Source: Miscanthus floridulus
Lineage: Eukaryota > Streptophyta > Magnoliopsida > Poales > Poaceae
Assembly (NCBI RefSeq): GCF_019320115.1
Contig: NC_089597.1
Coordinates: forward strand, 123,591,485-123,655,484
DNA: 64,000 nt
Reading direction: 5' to 3'
The notes below the pieces were generated by a model. That model did not search any database and had not been told where the DNA came from. It saw only the letters and a program-made list of their open reading frames with translations. Shown one piece after another: positions 11,184-23,130 of the stretch (positions within the stretch are counted from its first letter, which is position 1; every line of letters starts with the position of its first letter). The position numbers and the translations under genes are program-made.

Positions 11184-12076
11184 GATGAATCTCATCCCTG
11201 AGATTCAGAAGACGTCGACTAGGAGATTGAGATACTCTGTCTGTGGATTCTTCTTTACTTCCTCATGTAGTTCCATCTTCTTGATAAGGATCCCACCTTA
11301 CTTTGCATACCTGTTGACCTTACTCCAAGTAACTTGCCAAATTGATTCCAAGATTTTGACAGGTACCTTGAACAATTCTCAAGTAACTCCAATCACTAGG
11401 CTAACTCTCCTTTTTAGTCCATAATATCAATTCTTTTTCTTAAAATATTCCGTTCCAACGGAGCCTAACGAATCTCTTGGTCAGAAGGAGATTCTACTAC
11501 CAATCTTTAAAACATTATGGATTTTGATTAAGTTGCTCGAACTTGGAATACCATTCTTAGTCCTTGGTGTCACTCGAACCTTCTAAGCACAATTCTCTGT
11601 TGCTAAGGGCATCGGCCATGACCCTGCTTCTTGAAGTGTTAACACTTTTCCAAGTCATAAAACCTTGATTGCTTTAATCCAACAATGATGTCACAAGCTC
11701 AAAACCATTTTAGTGAAGACATCCTTTAAATTTTTGTGATCCACCTAGATGTCACTTTTGCGCCCAGAAGATAGCACTTCCATGCTCCACAATAGATAAC
11801 TTCACATAATATGTTGGGTAATCCAACTCACGCTTCCTTAGTTGACTTAATGAACAAGCCACTACTTTTCTTCTTGTTCTTTGGACCAAGAAAGTGAAAA
11901 GGCTCTATTACCAACTTTAAAACTTTAATGACTATAGAAGCTTAGGTTAAGTTGCTCAACTCTCAAACACAATTCTAAGTCCATGTAGAACCAACTATAG
12001 ATGTCTCATATCTCCTTCCCAAGGTGTTTGTTCCTCTACATTGCCATCTAAAAACTCACAGTCCACTTTACTATCC
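11184..12076 (-). pseudogene. G2 RNase H remnant and decayed pol tail
   Basis: Conceptual minus-strand reading across 11900-11590 gives a decayed Ty3 RNase H: SQLRKRELDYPTYYVKL, then WAQK, then RVMADALSN (compare VVADALSR in intact relatives). Stops and at least two frame changes break it. No reverse transcriptase motifs and no integrase are visible between protease and the PPT, so most of pol is deleted. Confidence 0.6.
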
Positions 12077-13430
12077 TCACAGGACACACCTTCTAATAGG
12101 TATTCTCATCTTACTCAGTGCAGGTTGAATACCCTCATACTCAATTCTTTCTTCTGACGGCGTTGTGAGAAGCACCGAACGTTGGGCATACTTAATCACT
12201 CCTTTACAAGCAGATAACCATCCCTTTCCAAGGATAACATCAATGTCCATTAACTCCAAAACTATAAGGTTTGCCATTAAGTTCTCCCCTTTTATGTTAA
12301 TACTAACTTTTGGGCATATGCGGTCTGCCTTCATTACTCCTCCTAGGGACTTAACTATCACTAGTTTCCCAATCGGAAGCATAGTTATCTTATTGTCTTC
12401 TACATATTCCCTAGAGATGAATGAATATGACGCAATAGGGTCAAACAACACCATAGCAGTGTCTAAGCTTACTGCAATCAAACCATAAACGACCTCCTTA
12501 GCTCCATGAGTGGTAATCGTATCCACATTGTTCAACCTGCCTTGAATGTAGTTTCGCTTCACCTTATTGCCTTGCACCTGCTCCTCATGGACATTCTGTT
12601 CTGTCTCTTGCTGCTGTTGATTCTGGCTTTGATCACTCTCAGCAAACTTCTTAAGACAATCGTTCTTATAGGGTTCAACCTCACCACAATCATAACCTTC
12701 CTTACTAGTAGAAGTATTTGACGTTATCAAGGTGATAGTGGGAGATGATAGACATGGCTCTTGAGAGCTAAAATGATGCACTTCATCATTAGGTTGATGA
12801 TACTGATCCTGATCTGTACTCCCAAGCAGATTCATAGGGCGTGATTGATATTCTGCTTGTGTAGCAAAATGACGACGAGTGTTTCTTAACTGGCGTTGAA
12901 GATCACGCTTTCTTTTCTTCTCTTTCGTCTCTCGATGCTTGTTCTCAATTACATTTGCTCTATCAACCAATGTCTGATAGTCGGCATACACCACGGTCAT
13001 CAGCTGTAGTTGCAAACTATCATTCAGTCCTTTGAAAAGTGTTTTTGCTTCCTAGCATTACTATCCACCTCTGTTGGAGCATAGCGTGACAATTGAGTGA
13101 ACATGTCACGATCCTCACACACAGTCATAGATCCTTGCTTCAAGTTGAGGAACTCATCTTGCTTAAGTTCTATGACACCTAACGGAATATGGTAGGACCT
13201 GAAGCTCTCGCTAAACTCCTTCTAGGTGATCTATCCAGCATTGTTGGGACATCCATACCAGACTTGTGCTGCGCCCTAGAGTTGGCCAGACACAACAAGC
13301 ACCTTCTCATGGTAGCAACCCTCACAAAGATAATCGATGCTTCCAAATGAATAACTAGAACGTATGAAACTTCATCTTGCAACTTCTTCAAGGGGACATA
13401 AAAAGGGTAGCTTGCACCTTCTTTCTAGAT
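12077..13430 (-). pseudogene. G2 gag and protease
   Basis: The gag core reads FRSYHIPLGVIELKQDEFL and FTQLSRYAPTEVD at about 13230-13060. A frame change follows, then the ORF at 13015-12077. That ORF begins in gag (LQLMTVVYADYQTLVDRANV) and carries a damaged zinc knuckle (DCGEVEPYKNDC, His replaced by Pro). It continues into a retropepsin-like domain. The expected protease active site LFDSGA reads LFDPIA here, so the Ser-Gly after the catalytic Asp are lost and the enzyme should be inactive. The downstream flap and ILGKGWLSA regions are recognisable. Confidence 0.8.
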
Positions 13431-14332
13431 GATCTAACTAGTATCAAGACATTTTGACATCCCAATGATACTCTTGTGTATGAGCAAGAACAAGAAATCT
13501 GAAATTCCTCACGGGCAGAAAAATAACAGCACAGTAAAACAGCTGTAACTCCCATTTTGTTAATCCAATAGAGCTACAGAATATATTGTTGGAAATCTTA
13601 TCAAATTCTCCACAACTTCCTTATAGAACACTTTTCCAAATTCTACCATTTAGGTAGTCGAAAATAGTGCACAACAGAATCTACTCTAGGCTTCAGACAT
13701 CACAGGTGCATCGTCTTGTGATTTTCATCACTCCATAACCAAAATATCTACCAGGTGATTCTTGTGGTCAGAGAAAGGTATTGAAGTCTACTATTGTCCA
13801 GAATTTTCGCATCTCAGAGACATAAGCCGAAGAGTATAGGCTACTCCGAAAGGCAGGATAGGGAAAACAGAAGAAAATCTTAACCCAAATATTTATTTCA
13901 TTAATCCTTACACCTTAGGCCTATAAGCTAAATGAAATTGTGGGAACACCCAACAAGATCATTGCAATCATTACAAAGATTCAAGACAAGTAGAAGCATA
14001 ATGACAATTCAACAAAGCACTAAAGGTGCACAACTCAATCATTGACTCAACTTGTGATACTATCGTCCTTATTGTACTAGGGTAACAGTCCTAAGACTCG
14101 TCTTTAGATTACGCAAGAAGGTGGTGAGGAGCAGTTCTAAAAACATATCAAATCAAGGAGGGAAGATGAGATCAAAGACTTTAAAATAAGCACCAAGGTA
14201 GAAATGAATAGCAAGGGTAGAGATATAGAAGAGAAGAAAATATCAAGGTTCATAGAGCTAAGGGTTTTTGTAGCAACTTCTAAACCTTAGAACGACCAGT
14301 TTCTACTAGGCTTGAGTCCTACTATGAGCATT
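13431..14332. other. G2 gag 5' region and leader, no readable gene
   Basis: Lies between the PBS and the readable part of gag. The N-terminal part of gag should start here, but stops occur in all minus-strand frames and I see no usable ORF. Confidence 0.5.
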
Positions 14333-14344
14333 GCTCTGATACCA
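14333..14344 (-). other. G2 primer-binding site (initiator tRNA-Met)
   Basis: Minus-strand TGGTATCAGAGC, the standard complement to the 3' end of plant initiator tRNA-Met, lies 3 bp inside the LTR end. Confidence 0.9.
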
Positions 14345-14347
14345 CTT

Positions 14348-17300
14348 TGTAGCACCCAGTTTTAAGAACAAAACAAGATACACACCATATGTGAGCCCAG
14401 GAAGTCAAATCTCACATATAGCTACAAATAAGGGTAATATCGAAAGACAATGCTCAATATATAACGTACTTAGTATAATTGATAACCTTTAGAGAGCAAA
14501 CAATGGAAAGACAACTCCGATCTTCGAGTGAAAACTCTAATTCCACAGGGACAACTGATTGGTTGATCACAAGCCTAACTTCTCCAGACTAGCAATCTAG
14601 TACCTATCCGGGATTTTTCTAAAGATTTAAAAAGTAAAGCAAGCGTAAGTACATGTCGTACTCAACAAATATAACATAGGGTTTATGAGACTCAAAAGGC
14701 TGACACTGGTTTAACTACGATTAGCTTTTATTGAGTCATGATTTTAGCAATTGAGTAGCAACAAGTTTATCACAAGCCTATATAAACACATGATCAGGTA
14801 AAAATGAATTATAAATAGCATAAACAATTAACCATTAATGAGCATCTTAATCATCAGTATCATCAGTGTTCATCATCTATTCTGTAAGGGTCCAAGGCCG
14901 CTCGTGATCGTGAGCACGGCTGATATACCAGTTTTACACTCTGCAGAGATTGTACACTTTCATTGTGAGTCATGATTTACCCTTTCACTCGAGGTGATCA
15001 GCCTCTTGACCCATTACCAAGGAAGGTCGGCAGGGTTCACTATGAAGCCTTTCAAAAGTTCGTCTAACAAGTTAGGGCCATTAGATTCACTCAACAAACA
15101 GATATAGAGCCCCCCTTCCTAATGGCACAATGATGCGTAGCCTATACACAAGGGGAAAGAGGTCGCACTATACCCTATTTGGCAAGCCATTCTTACGCCA
15201 ATAAAGGTAACCACTAACAAGCTAGAAAAGGTCCTTATACTGAGCTAAAGTCAGAGCCATGTAGCCCTCATAGCTATACTGTAAGTCCCGGATGTTCGCT
15301 TACAGATAAGTCCTTAGGGAGAGTAATCTAGAGCACCATAAAAACAACCCAATGCTCTAGCCCTCTTGTTCCATGTTGCTAAAAAGCATCTTTTAGTGTT
15401 TATTGCATATACCATTGTTCAAGTTACAAGATCATGGTTGTAGTTGAGCACTGGCATCATACTACCCAGTGCAATACCCCATAGGTATCAAGACATAAGG
15501 TACAAAGTACAAGGAAATCCTTTGTGGTAATCAAGGTAGACACATGCAGTGTGATAAGTGATTAATGGTGTATAGGATAACAAGGAAGATCCCATGCTAT
15601 ACTTGCCTTAAAACACCAATCCTTCGGTAAGCTTTAATCTTCAACGTCCTTCTTCTTCTTGATCACCACGTATATCTCACCGACTGAACGTAATCATAGA
15701 ACACCACACAAACATCGATACACATACATGCATAGCATACAATTACATCTACATTAGAACAACACACTAAGCATAGAAAAATAAGGAAAAGAGTTTGAAA
15801 TACGATTCTACGCATAGCTAGGAACACACAGTCGCGAGATGCACGCTAATCGGAGCTACGGATTGAAAGGAATGGCTTTCAAAAGATCTACTCATAAGAG
15901 AAAATATAAAACTATAAGCTTCATGTGTCTTAACTATATAAAAGCATATACAGATTGAATTAAGTCAAATTTAGATTTGAATTATAAAACTAAATTAAAA
16001 CAAATCATATTTTATTTATAAAATTCAGTTGCATAATTATTATTCGAATTAGAGTTAAAACCATAAAATTCTAGAAATATTGACATGATAAACATTGTTA
16101 CTAACGCTTAAATCTTATTGTAATGAATCCAACGCAACTTGAACAGGTCAAATCGGAGCTAAAACGTAGAAGATATGAATTAAACACGATTTCCTTTAAT
16201 AAAATAAAAGATTAAATCTAACCTCGAATTTTAAAAGTTGAAAACATATCTAACAGTATTATGAACATGTAGATTATGGAGTTATGAACCTAACGCAAGT
16301 AGAACGGATCAAATCGGAGTTAAAACGAAAAAGTTATGGCCTTAAGAAGGTAGTGACAATTTTGTAAATAGATGAAACTTAATTTTCGAATTAAATAAAA
16401 TCTTGTTTTTCAATCCGGCCGAGGACAGTGGGCACTAATAGGAGGAAGGGAAGGGGTCCTTTTGAAAGAAACCAGGGACACTGGGTTAAGATCCAAATAA
16501 TTATAAGGGCCTTTTTGTAAAAACGATAGGCGAAGGGGTATGGGCTAATCTGAGACGTTGGATCCAAGATGGATGGCTCAGATCAGATCAGAGGGGAAGG
16601 GAGAGATGCCGGCCGAAACAGAGGGTCGCGCGGTGGTGCTCCATTAATAGCAGCGAGCACCATGCCGGAATACCACCGGGAGCGAGCTTGCAAACTCCAA
16701 ACTCGATGGGAAAAGCACAGGGAGGTAGAGAAGAAGAAGTCGAACTCATCCGTGGGGTCGGAGAGGGACGCAAGAGCACCAGGGCGGCTCAGGACTTGCT
16801 CGAGCGGCTTGGGAAATCCAGCATAGCTTCGGCGAGCGCACACACAATACGCGGCACCTGCGGCTTTCTTACCTTGACGCGAGGCTCGGCAAACAGCTCG
16901 AAGCGCCAGCGAAGCTTCGGAACGGCGGACCGAAACAGCGGCGGCCGCGCTAGGGTTGCGGCGTGCGGGAAAGCTAGAGCGAGGCGGTGGCTTCGACGCA
17001 ACTGGATGGAGGCGGCGGACAAGGGGCTCTGCTTTTATGAGGCGGGGCGGCGTGGGGTGCATGGTAGGATGCGAAGATGGGCCAAGCGCGAACTCCCGGG
17101 CGGCAACGTGGCCGGCTCGGACTCGAGCTAGAGGAAGGAGATGTCCGACAGGTGGGGTCACGTCGTCAGCGAGAAAGAGCGTTGGGTCGGGCTGTCAGAC
17201 GGACAAAGGGGGGAGAGGAGGCGGGGATGTGGCCTGCGCGGGGTTCGGCCGGCGCGCTGGGCCGAAGGGGAGGAGGAGAGCGGCGATGCGGCACTAGGCC

Positions 17301-17689
17301 GCGGGAGCGGAAGGGAGCACTTGGGCCGTCTGCTACGAAAGGGAAACTGGGCTGGCGGGAAGTGAGGGGAAGGAGAGAGGCCGGGCTGGAGCAGGCCGTG
17401 GGCCAGAAACCGAGATGGAGAGGGAAAGTAAAAGAAATTCCTTTTTAATTTCTCAAACCCAATTTTCAAATCCAAATTCATTCCAAATTTAAATCCTTTT
17501 GAAGTTTTGATCAAACCCAATCATCACAAAATAAATATGCAGCTGCATGTATGCACAAACATGTTGCTACCTTATGATAAATTTTAAATTAATGAAAAAA
17601 ATTATTTTCCTATGTTTTCATGAGCACATAAATTCCAAATTAAATTATTTTAGCTCTATTTCAAGAGAAGTAAATTTTAGGGTGTTACA
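14348..17689 (-). repeat. G2 5' LTR (complete, about 3.34 kb)
   Basis: Begins TGTAACACCC (minus strand, 17689) and ends TGCTACA (14348) next to the PBS. LTRs of this length are large even for gypsy elements. It has a GC-rich island at about 16560-17430 with overlapping ORFs on both strands, flanked by AT-rich DNA. The ORFs are not conserved in frame between the two LTR copies in an obvious way, so I treat them as chance ORFs. Confidence 0.88.
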
Positions 17690-17772
17690 CGTGTGCATCT
17701 ATCTCACTGGCCAACCACTTTCAACAAGGCATCTCTCCACCAACAGGCCGTCAAAGCAACAGAGAAAAGAAG

Positions 17773-17857
17773 GTAAGGCTACACATCTTCCAGCTGCCAG
17801 GTGTCTCCCATTCTATATTGACTATTTTCGTCAATCGTTTTAATATGATGACAACAG
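17773..17857 (+). other. Candidate 5' UTR intron of the NLR gene
   Basis: Donor GAAG|GTAAGG and acceptor GACAACAG|GG, 85 bp, ending 19 bp before the NLR ATG. The borders are good but there is no transcript evidence. Confidence 0.4.
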
Positions 17858-17875
17858 GGCTCACCATTTTGTGCC

Positions 17876-19030
17876 ATGGCATTTGCAAAATTCATGGGGT
17901 ACTCTGAGGTACTTTCTAACTTCAATGCATGTCGCGAATTCTTCAGTTGGACGACATCAGGCATCATAAAGGCCATATATTATCAACAAAACACCACACA
18001 GTTACCAGACGAAGCAAACACAACAGCACAGCGCCAGATTAAAGATGAAATTGAGCAGCTGATGGATGGTGTTTGGAAGCTGAGGACAACTATGCCCAAG
18101 ATGCTTGACCTCATTGATCGGGTCGAGTGGCAAAGCCATAATAAACATGCTGCTGATCTCCTCCCGAATATCAAGGATGCAGTGTACGATGCAGAGGACC
18201 TGCTTGTTGAGTTCGATTACTATGTGCTCAAGTTGAAGATTGAGTCGAGCAAAAATTCAGGGCAAGATAACTCGAGTGACACCTTTCTGGAGTTCTTCAA
18301 ACACTTCATCCCCAATGGTTACATCAAAGAAGTCAACAGAATTCAAGCAAAGCTAGATCATGTCCATCATCAATCGATGGATATGCATTTGGATCAAGAA
18401 CCACAAAAGTTTGACAAATCAGTCCGGCCAGAAACATGTTCTTTCATTGATGAGCCAAAAATATTTGGTCGTGAAGTAGAACTAAAGCAATTGGTGAAAA
18501 CACTAATAGTTCCAGCACGCAAGAGAGGCAGGGCTGATAATAACTTAACAATGGTAAAGTTGCGTGTGTTGCCAATAGTTGGCATGGGAGGTGTTGGAAA
18601 GACAACAATAGCCCAACAAATCTGCAATGATGCAAACATCAAACGGCACTTTGTCGAAAATATAATTTGGACATGTGTTTTAGATGATTTTGACATAAAA
18701 CGGTTAACTAAAGAGATCCTACAGCACTTGGGAGAAGGTACATCGTCTGATAGTTTGGATATTCTTCTGAAAAAACTAGAAGACTTTGTCAAGTTTAAAA
18801 GGTTCCTAATTGTCCTTGATGATATGTGGGATGATATCTTAAAACAAGATGGGGCAGGATGGAGGAGGTTTTCTAAACGTTTGGAAAATGGTGCTGAAGG
18901 AAGTAGGATTTTGGTCACCACTAGATCTTCCGAGGTTGCTAATCTAGTTGGCACTATGGACCATTATGAATTGGATGGCTTGAAAGATGGGGTTTTCTGG
19001 GATTTCTTCAAACTATGTGCATTTCTTCAA
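17876..19030 (+). pseudogene. CC-NB-LRR disease-resistance homologue, 5' part
   Basis: Encodes the N-terminal half of an intracellular immune receptor of the CNL type. Residues about 45-125 form the CC (Rx-N) domain with VYDAEDLLVEFDYYVLK, the EDVID-type region. The NB-ARC domain shows the P-loop GMGGVGKTT (near residue 240), kinase-2 FLIVLDDMWDD and RNBS-B SRILVTTRS. RNBS-C is YELDGLKDGVFWDFFKLCAF. Similarity stops at about 19025, and the GLPL, RNBS-D and MHD motifs are absent. The ORF then runs through unrelated sequence to 19267. Homology resumes as LRRs at 32866, so the gene was split and lost its central part. The reading frame here is otherwise open. Element G2 lies about 190 bp upstream. 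Confidence 0.9.
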
Positions 19031-19573
19031 ACGAGGTGCGACGGCCAAGGGCCTAGGCTAGGGAGGGGCCCAAGCCTAGGTATACAAACCCCCAGGCCCT
19101 ATAGTCCATTAGGCATCATCAGCAAACTAATGAGAAGACAGAAGATAGGCAGAGAATTGGCCAGGCGGCCCAAGAAGACAACGTCGGTCTCCCTTTCCCA
19201 GGCAGAGAGGAGGCGAGGAACCACGCCGCACACTTTGATCGCGACTCGCGAGTTCGCGATGCGCTGACGCGCGCACGCGGAGCCAGCGAGCCGCACCGCC
19301 GCCGAGAGCTGGACTATCATAGAACGGCGCACGACGACGGCGACCGGGTAGGGCTCCACGACGACGACATCTTGGTTCATGCCTTCTTGCGAATTGCATT
19401 CGCCGATCAGTTGTTTCGGTTCATGTCCATGTCCTAGGTATTTTTTTCATTTTTTAATCCAAATTAATTATTTGTATAGTATTCCAGACTTCTAGTATTT
19501 TGTACTCATATACTTATGTTTTTCTTCTAATTTAGGTGTTAAATTAAAAATATATTATTGTATTATTTTCGCA
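19031..19573. other. Junction of foreign block, no gene called
   Basis: GC-rich sequence directly after the NLR break (GGCCAAGGGCCTAGGC), then an AT-rich stretch. The NLR frame stays open to 19267 by chance. I could not find a terminal inverted repeat or target duplication that defines this edge. The last NLR bases contain TTCTTCAAAC twice, 18 bp apart. Confidence 0.4.
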
Positions 19574-19803
19574 TTGCAAGTAAAATTAGCGCCTATATTC
19601 GCCCTCGCGCTAGCCCTAGCCGTCGCCGGCCTGCATTCGCCCTCGCGCGGCACCGTCGTCGCCGGCCTACCCTCGCCCGTGCCTAGCGCCGTCGCTCCTC
19701 CCTCCTCCCCGGCGCCGCCGCCTGACGCGAGCGGCACCTCCGCCTTTGCAGGCCGCTTCCCTCTTGCCCCTCGCGCTCCCTGCAGTGCCGCGACACCGTG
19801 CGG
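19574..19803 (+). other. Probable 5' UTR exon of the FAR1/MULE gene
   Basis: A GC-rich stretch of about 230 bp ends at a strong donor (GCGG|GTAAGT at 19804). The next good acceptor (GATGCAG at 20967) lies 6 bp before the FAR1/MULE start codon. The implied intron is 19804-20967. A GC-rich leader exon followed by a long AT-rich first intron is common in grass genes. Confidence 0.45.
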
Positions 19804-20973
19804 GTAAGTCCCTCTGATGGCCTGATCCTATCTCTACCCCCAATGCCGCCCTACAGTTGCTTGCGGTGCTTCTTTTGTTGCAGCGGGCTGCAGCGCCAGT
19901 GATTTCCAATTTTGTTCTGCAGCAATCGCGCCAATCAAACTATAATGCTAGCGTTGTTGCTAGTGTCATTGTTCCGCACGTATTATCCTGAATTATAGTC
20001 ATATCAGTGAATAGATAGCAGGCACAGTTACAGTATCTCATTAGCTGTTTAATTAATTGCTTGCAAACAAGAATTGTCCTAATTCCTATGTTCTGGTTCA
20101 AATGGACAGTTGGGTTGTGAAGAAATTCTCAGAGCCAGTTCACTTTGTTTTGTTCTTCATTTGACGTTGAGTTACGACAATTAGGATTCTGGTTGTTCCA
20201 TCTGCTAAGTAACAAAAATTGCAGCCGAGCCCTATTCATCTTAACTTGAACAAGGTTCAGAATGGTAGCTCGCATGTAAGATTTTTGTGCCTTATGCCAA
20301 ACTGCTCGGGAAGGTTAACAACGTAGCTCAGAAAATAACCTCATGCTTGACCTTGACTTGAGTCGGCTTGCCTCCTTTGGAGCAATAATCCAATCTCGAG
20401 AAAAACTAGTATTGTGCAAAATTTGTCAACACCTTTAAAGCCTGAGCACTTTGTAGTTGACCTTTTTTCCCCCAGTACTTCTTAATGTGAGTTGGAGCTG
20501 TAGTATTGCTCCCCTGTTAGTGACTTGCAATACAATCAATTTTAGTGGTAATGTTCATTGAATGAATCCTGATCAGATGGTGATAACTTGTGTATCATCA
20601 TCTTTTAGTGAAGCTTGGTTTCTCTGTTACCTATATCATAACTTCTCGCTACTATTTACTTTAAACTGAGATAAGGTTTTCTCGTGTAATCCTTTGTGTG
20701 CACCGTCGTCCACATGCAGGGTGCAGCAAGCATTTGTGCACCCTAGAGAGCAGATAACAATTTCTTTTTTTTTTTAAAAAAGAGAGAGCAGACAACAATC
20801 CCTGTAGGTGGTCATATTGGATAGACAAAATGTCACATTGTCTCTAGAAAGGATAGACAAAGAACCTATAGGCAAAGAACCTGTTATGCATAAGATATCT
20901 TGTAGGATGATGCAACTATCTGGTCGTGGCATACTAATGTACTCGGTTTTTTTTTTGATTGATGCAGGAGGAA

Positions 20974-23130
20974 ATGCCGGGTCTTGATTCTTTGTTGGAG
21001 TACAATGAAATTGTTAGGAAGATATTTGGCAGTGAAACAGAAGGATATCTGTTTTATAACAAATATGCTAAGGGGAAAGGATTTAGTGTTAGGAAAAGCT
21101 ATTGTGAGTGGGGCAACGGCCACAATGAGAGGACCCTTTGGAAGTTTGTTTGCAATTGTGAAGGTTTCTATGAAGAGACGGAGCTGAAGAGGGAGATTAA
21201 GAAGCGAAAGCTATGGAATATTACTCGTGTTGGATGCCCTGCTAAATTTGTGATTGCATGGGATTAGAACACAGGGCAGTGGTATGTGAAGGATTTCATC
21301 TATGAACACAACCATCCAATGGCGGAACGAGACCTTGCTTGTCTTCTGCGTTCACATAGAAGAATCATTGATGAGCAAAAAGCTGATATTGTGGCGATGC
21401 AGATTTCTAGGATCCGCAAACACCAGATAATGGATATTATGGAAATGTAGTACGGTGGGTATGATAAGGTTGGATTTACAACAAGGGACTTGTATAATTT
21501 CTGCCATCGCAATAAGGTGGAGACAGTTGCTGTTGGTGATGCTCAAACAGTCATCAGTTACCTAACAGAGTGCAGACGTAGAGATCCTGATTTCTTCTTC
21601 GACTATAGGACTGATGGGAAAGGGCACCTCAAGGGACTGCTCTGGTGTGATAGTCAATGTCAGCTTGATTATGCTGCATTTGGTGATGTCATCGTATTTG
21701 ATAGCACGTACAAAACGAATCGGTACAACCTGCCCCTTGTTCCTTTTGTTGGGGTGAATCACTATGGCAGCACAGTTCTTTTTGCATGTGGAATTATTTC
21801 CTAGGAGACAATTGAGTCATATGTGTGGATTCTTAGCACATTCTCTGATGCCATGGTTCAGAAGCATCCGGTTTCCGTGATCACTGATGGAGACCTTGCT
21901 ATGTAGAGAGCAATCGGGCTGATGTGGCCGAATTCATCGCATAGGCTATGCATATGGCATATTGAGCAGAACATTGTTCATAATCTTCACGATGATGGTA
22001 TGAAGGTTGATTTCAGGTATTTCCTTTATGATTGTTGCTCCATAGAAGAGATTGAGAGGAAATGGCTATAATTCTTGGATAAGCATAACGTTACAGATAA
22101 GGAGTCATGGCTATATCAGATGTATGAGAGGAGGGAAATCTAGTGTGCTGCGTACCATGCTGATAAGTGATATTTAGGACTGAGGAGCAACCAACAGAGT
22201 GAGATTCTAAACTCTAGGCTTCAGGTAATTCTAGATCGTAAAATGACATTGTTCGAGCTGGTTGAGCACTTTGACCACTGCCTTTCACGGCTGCGTAGTA
22301 ATTAAGCGAATCTATACTTTGAAGCATCGAATTCTTTGTCATTCTTAGAACCAGATGCTTCAATTATTGAGAAAGAGGCTGCGAAATCGTTCATACCAAG
22401 AATTTTTGCCACGGTGCAGTTCAGCATAAAAGCAGCCACAAAGTGTTTTGCGAGAGAGATTCTAGATGACTATGATGCGATTAAGTATATTGTTGGCAAG
22501 GAGGATAAAGGAGACAAAGAATACCATATGGAATGTGAGATATGTGTTGATGAAGGAAATCTGAATGGAATTTCTTGTTCTTGTCTTAAGTTACAGTCCC
22601 TTGGAACCCCCTGCTCACACATCTTCTTTGTATTGGGATATCTCAAAGAACGCGAGCTTCCAGGCTGCTGTGTTTTGAAAAGGTGGACAAGGGGGGCCAA
22701 GAGTACATTTCCTCCTATAAGGAAGAGCACCATGTATGACTATTCTGATAGCCTACAGAGGTACCATGAGCTACGCAATATCAGTCACACTGCATCCTTT
22801 GTAGCATCTCGTTCACTTGAAGCATATGAGCGGCTAAAACGTGTTCTGCATGAGGAAGCTGCTATGATACTGCCAAACGGAGGAGAGAACAGAGACAAGA
22901 GGTATGGTTCAGTGCTGCCGCAAGGCCTGGATGTTGATTCTACAGAGTCCAGAAATGTCTTGGATCCCTTGCATATTCCTGGCAGAGGGGCCCCGAAGAA
23001 AAAATTGAAGTCAGTTTCAAATAAGAAGAGATCTAAGGTGAAATGTACCTTGTGTAAGGATGAGGGTCACAATTGGTGAACATGCTCTATGAGAGAAGAG
23101 GTAGTTAAGAGTAATGTTCATCAAAGCTAA
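20974..23130 (+). pseudogene. FAR1-related / MULE transposase pseudogene
   Basis: Homologous to Mutator-like transposases and the FAR1/FHY3 regulators derived from them. Domain order is complete. The FAR1 DNA-binding domain covers about 21020-21350 (YLFYNKYAKGKGFSVRKSY, CNCEGFYEE, TRVGCPAKFV, EHNHPM). The MULE DDE core covers about 21600-22000 (VIVFDSTYKTNRYNLPLVPF, VITDGDLAM, LCIWHIEQN). Then come a SWIM finger (CSCLKLQSLGTPCSH) and a C-terminal zinc knuckle (CTLCKDEGHNW.TC). The chosen start is ATGCCGGGT after the splice acceptor. Nine in-frame stops (21265, 21448, 21802, 21904, 22069, 22141, 22168, 22303, 23077) lie in one frame with no frameshift over 2.1 kb. Element borders were not found, so it could be a transposon or a moved FRS gene. 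Confidence 0.85.

Larger units (their letters stand above)
8785..17689 (-). mobile_element. G2: gypsy LTR retrotransposon with giant LTRs (Tekay/Del type), defective
   Basis: 8785-11167 and 15394-17689 are copies of each other. With the PBS at 14333-14344 this defines an element on the minus strand with LTRs of about 3.3 kb that start TGTAACACCC and end TGCTACA. The internal part is only 3.2 kb: gag, a mutated protease and remnants of RNase H. Reverse transcriptase and integrase are gone. The left part of its 3' LTR is displaced off-window by G1, which inserted into it. Its other end is about 190 bp upstream of the NLR start codon, so it may have cut the NLR promoter. Confidence 0.9.

Noticed and set aside
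16583..17161. 192-codon minus-strand ORF and several overlapping ORFs in the G2 LTR
   Set aside because: GC-rich LTR composition gives long ORFs on both strands. No motifs, and the copy at 9900-10900 does not keep the same frames.
19031..19267. Continuation of the NLR ORF to 19267
   Set aside because: Residues after LCAFLQ do not resemble NB-ARC. The frame is open by chance in foreign sequence.
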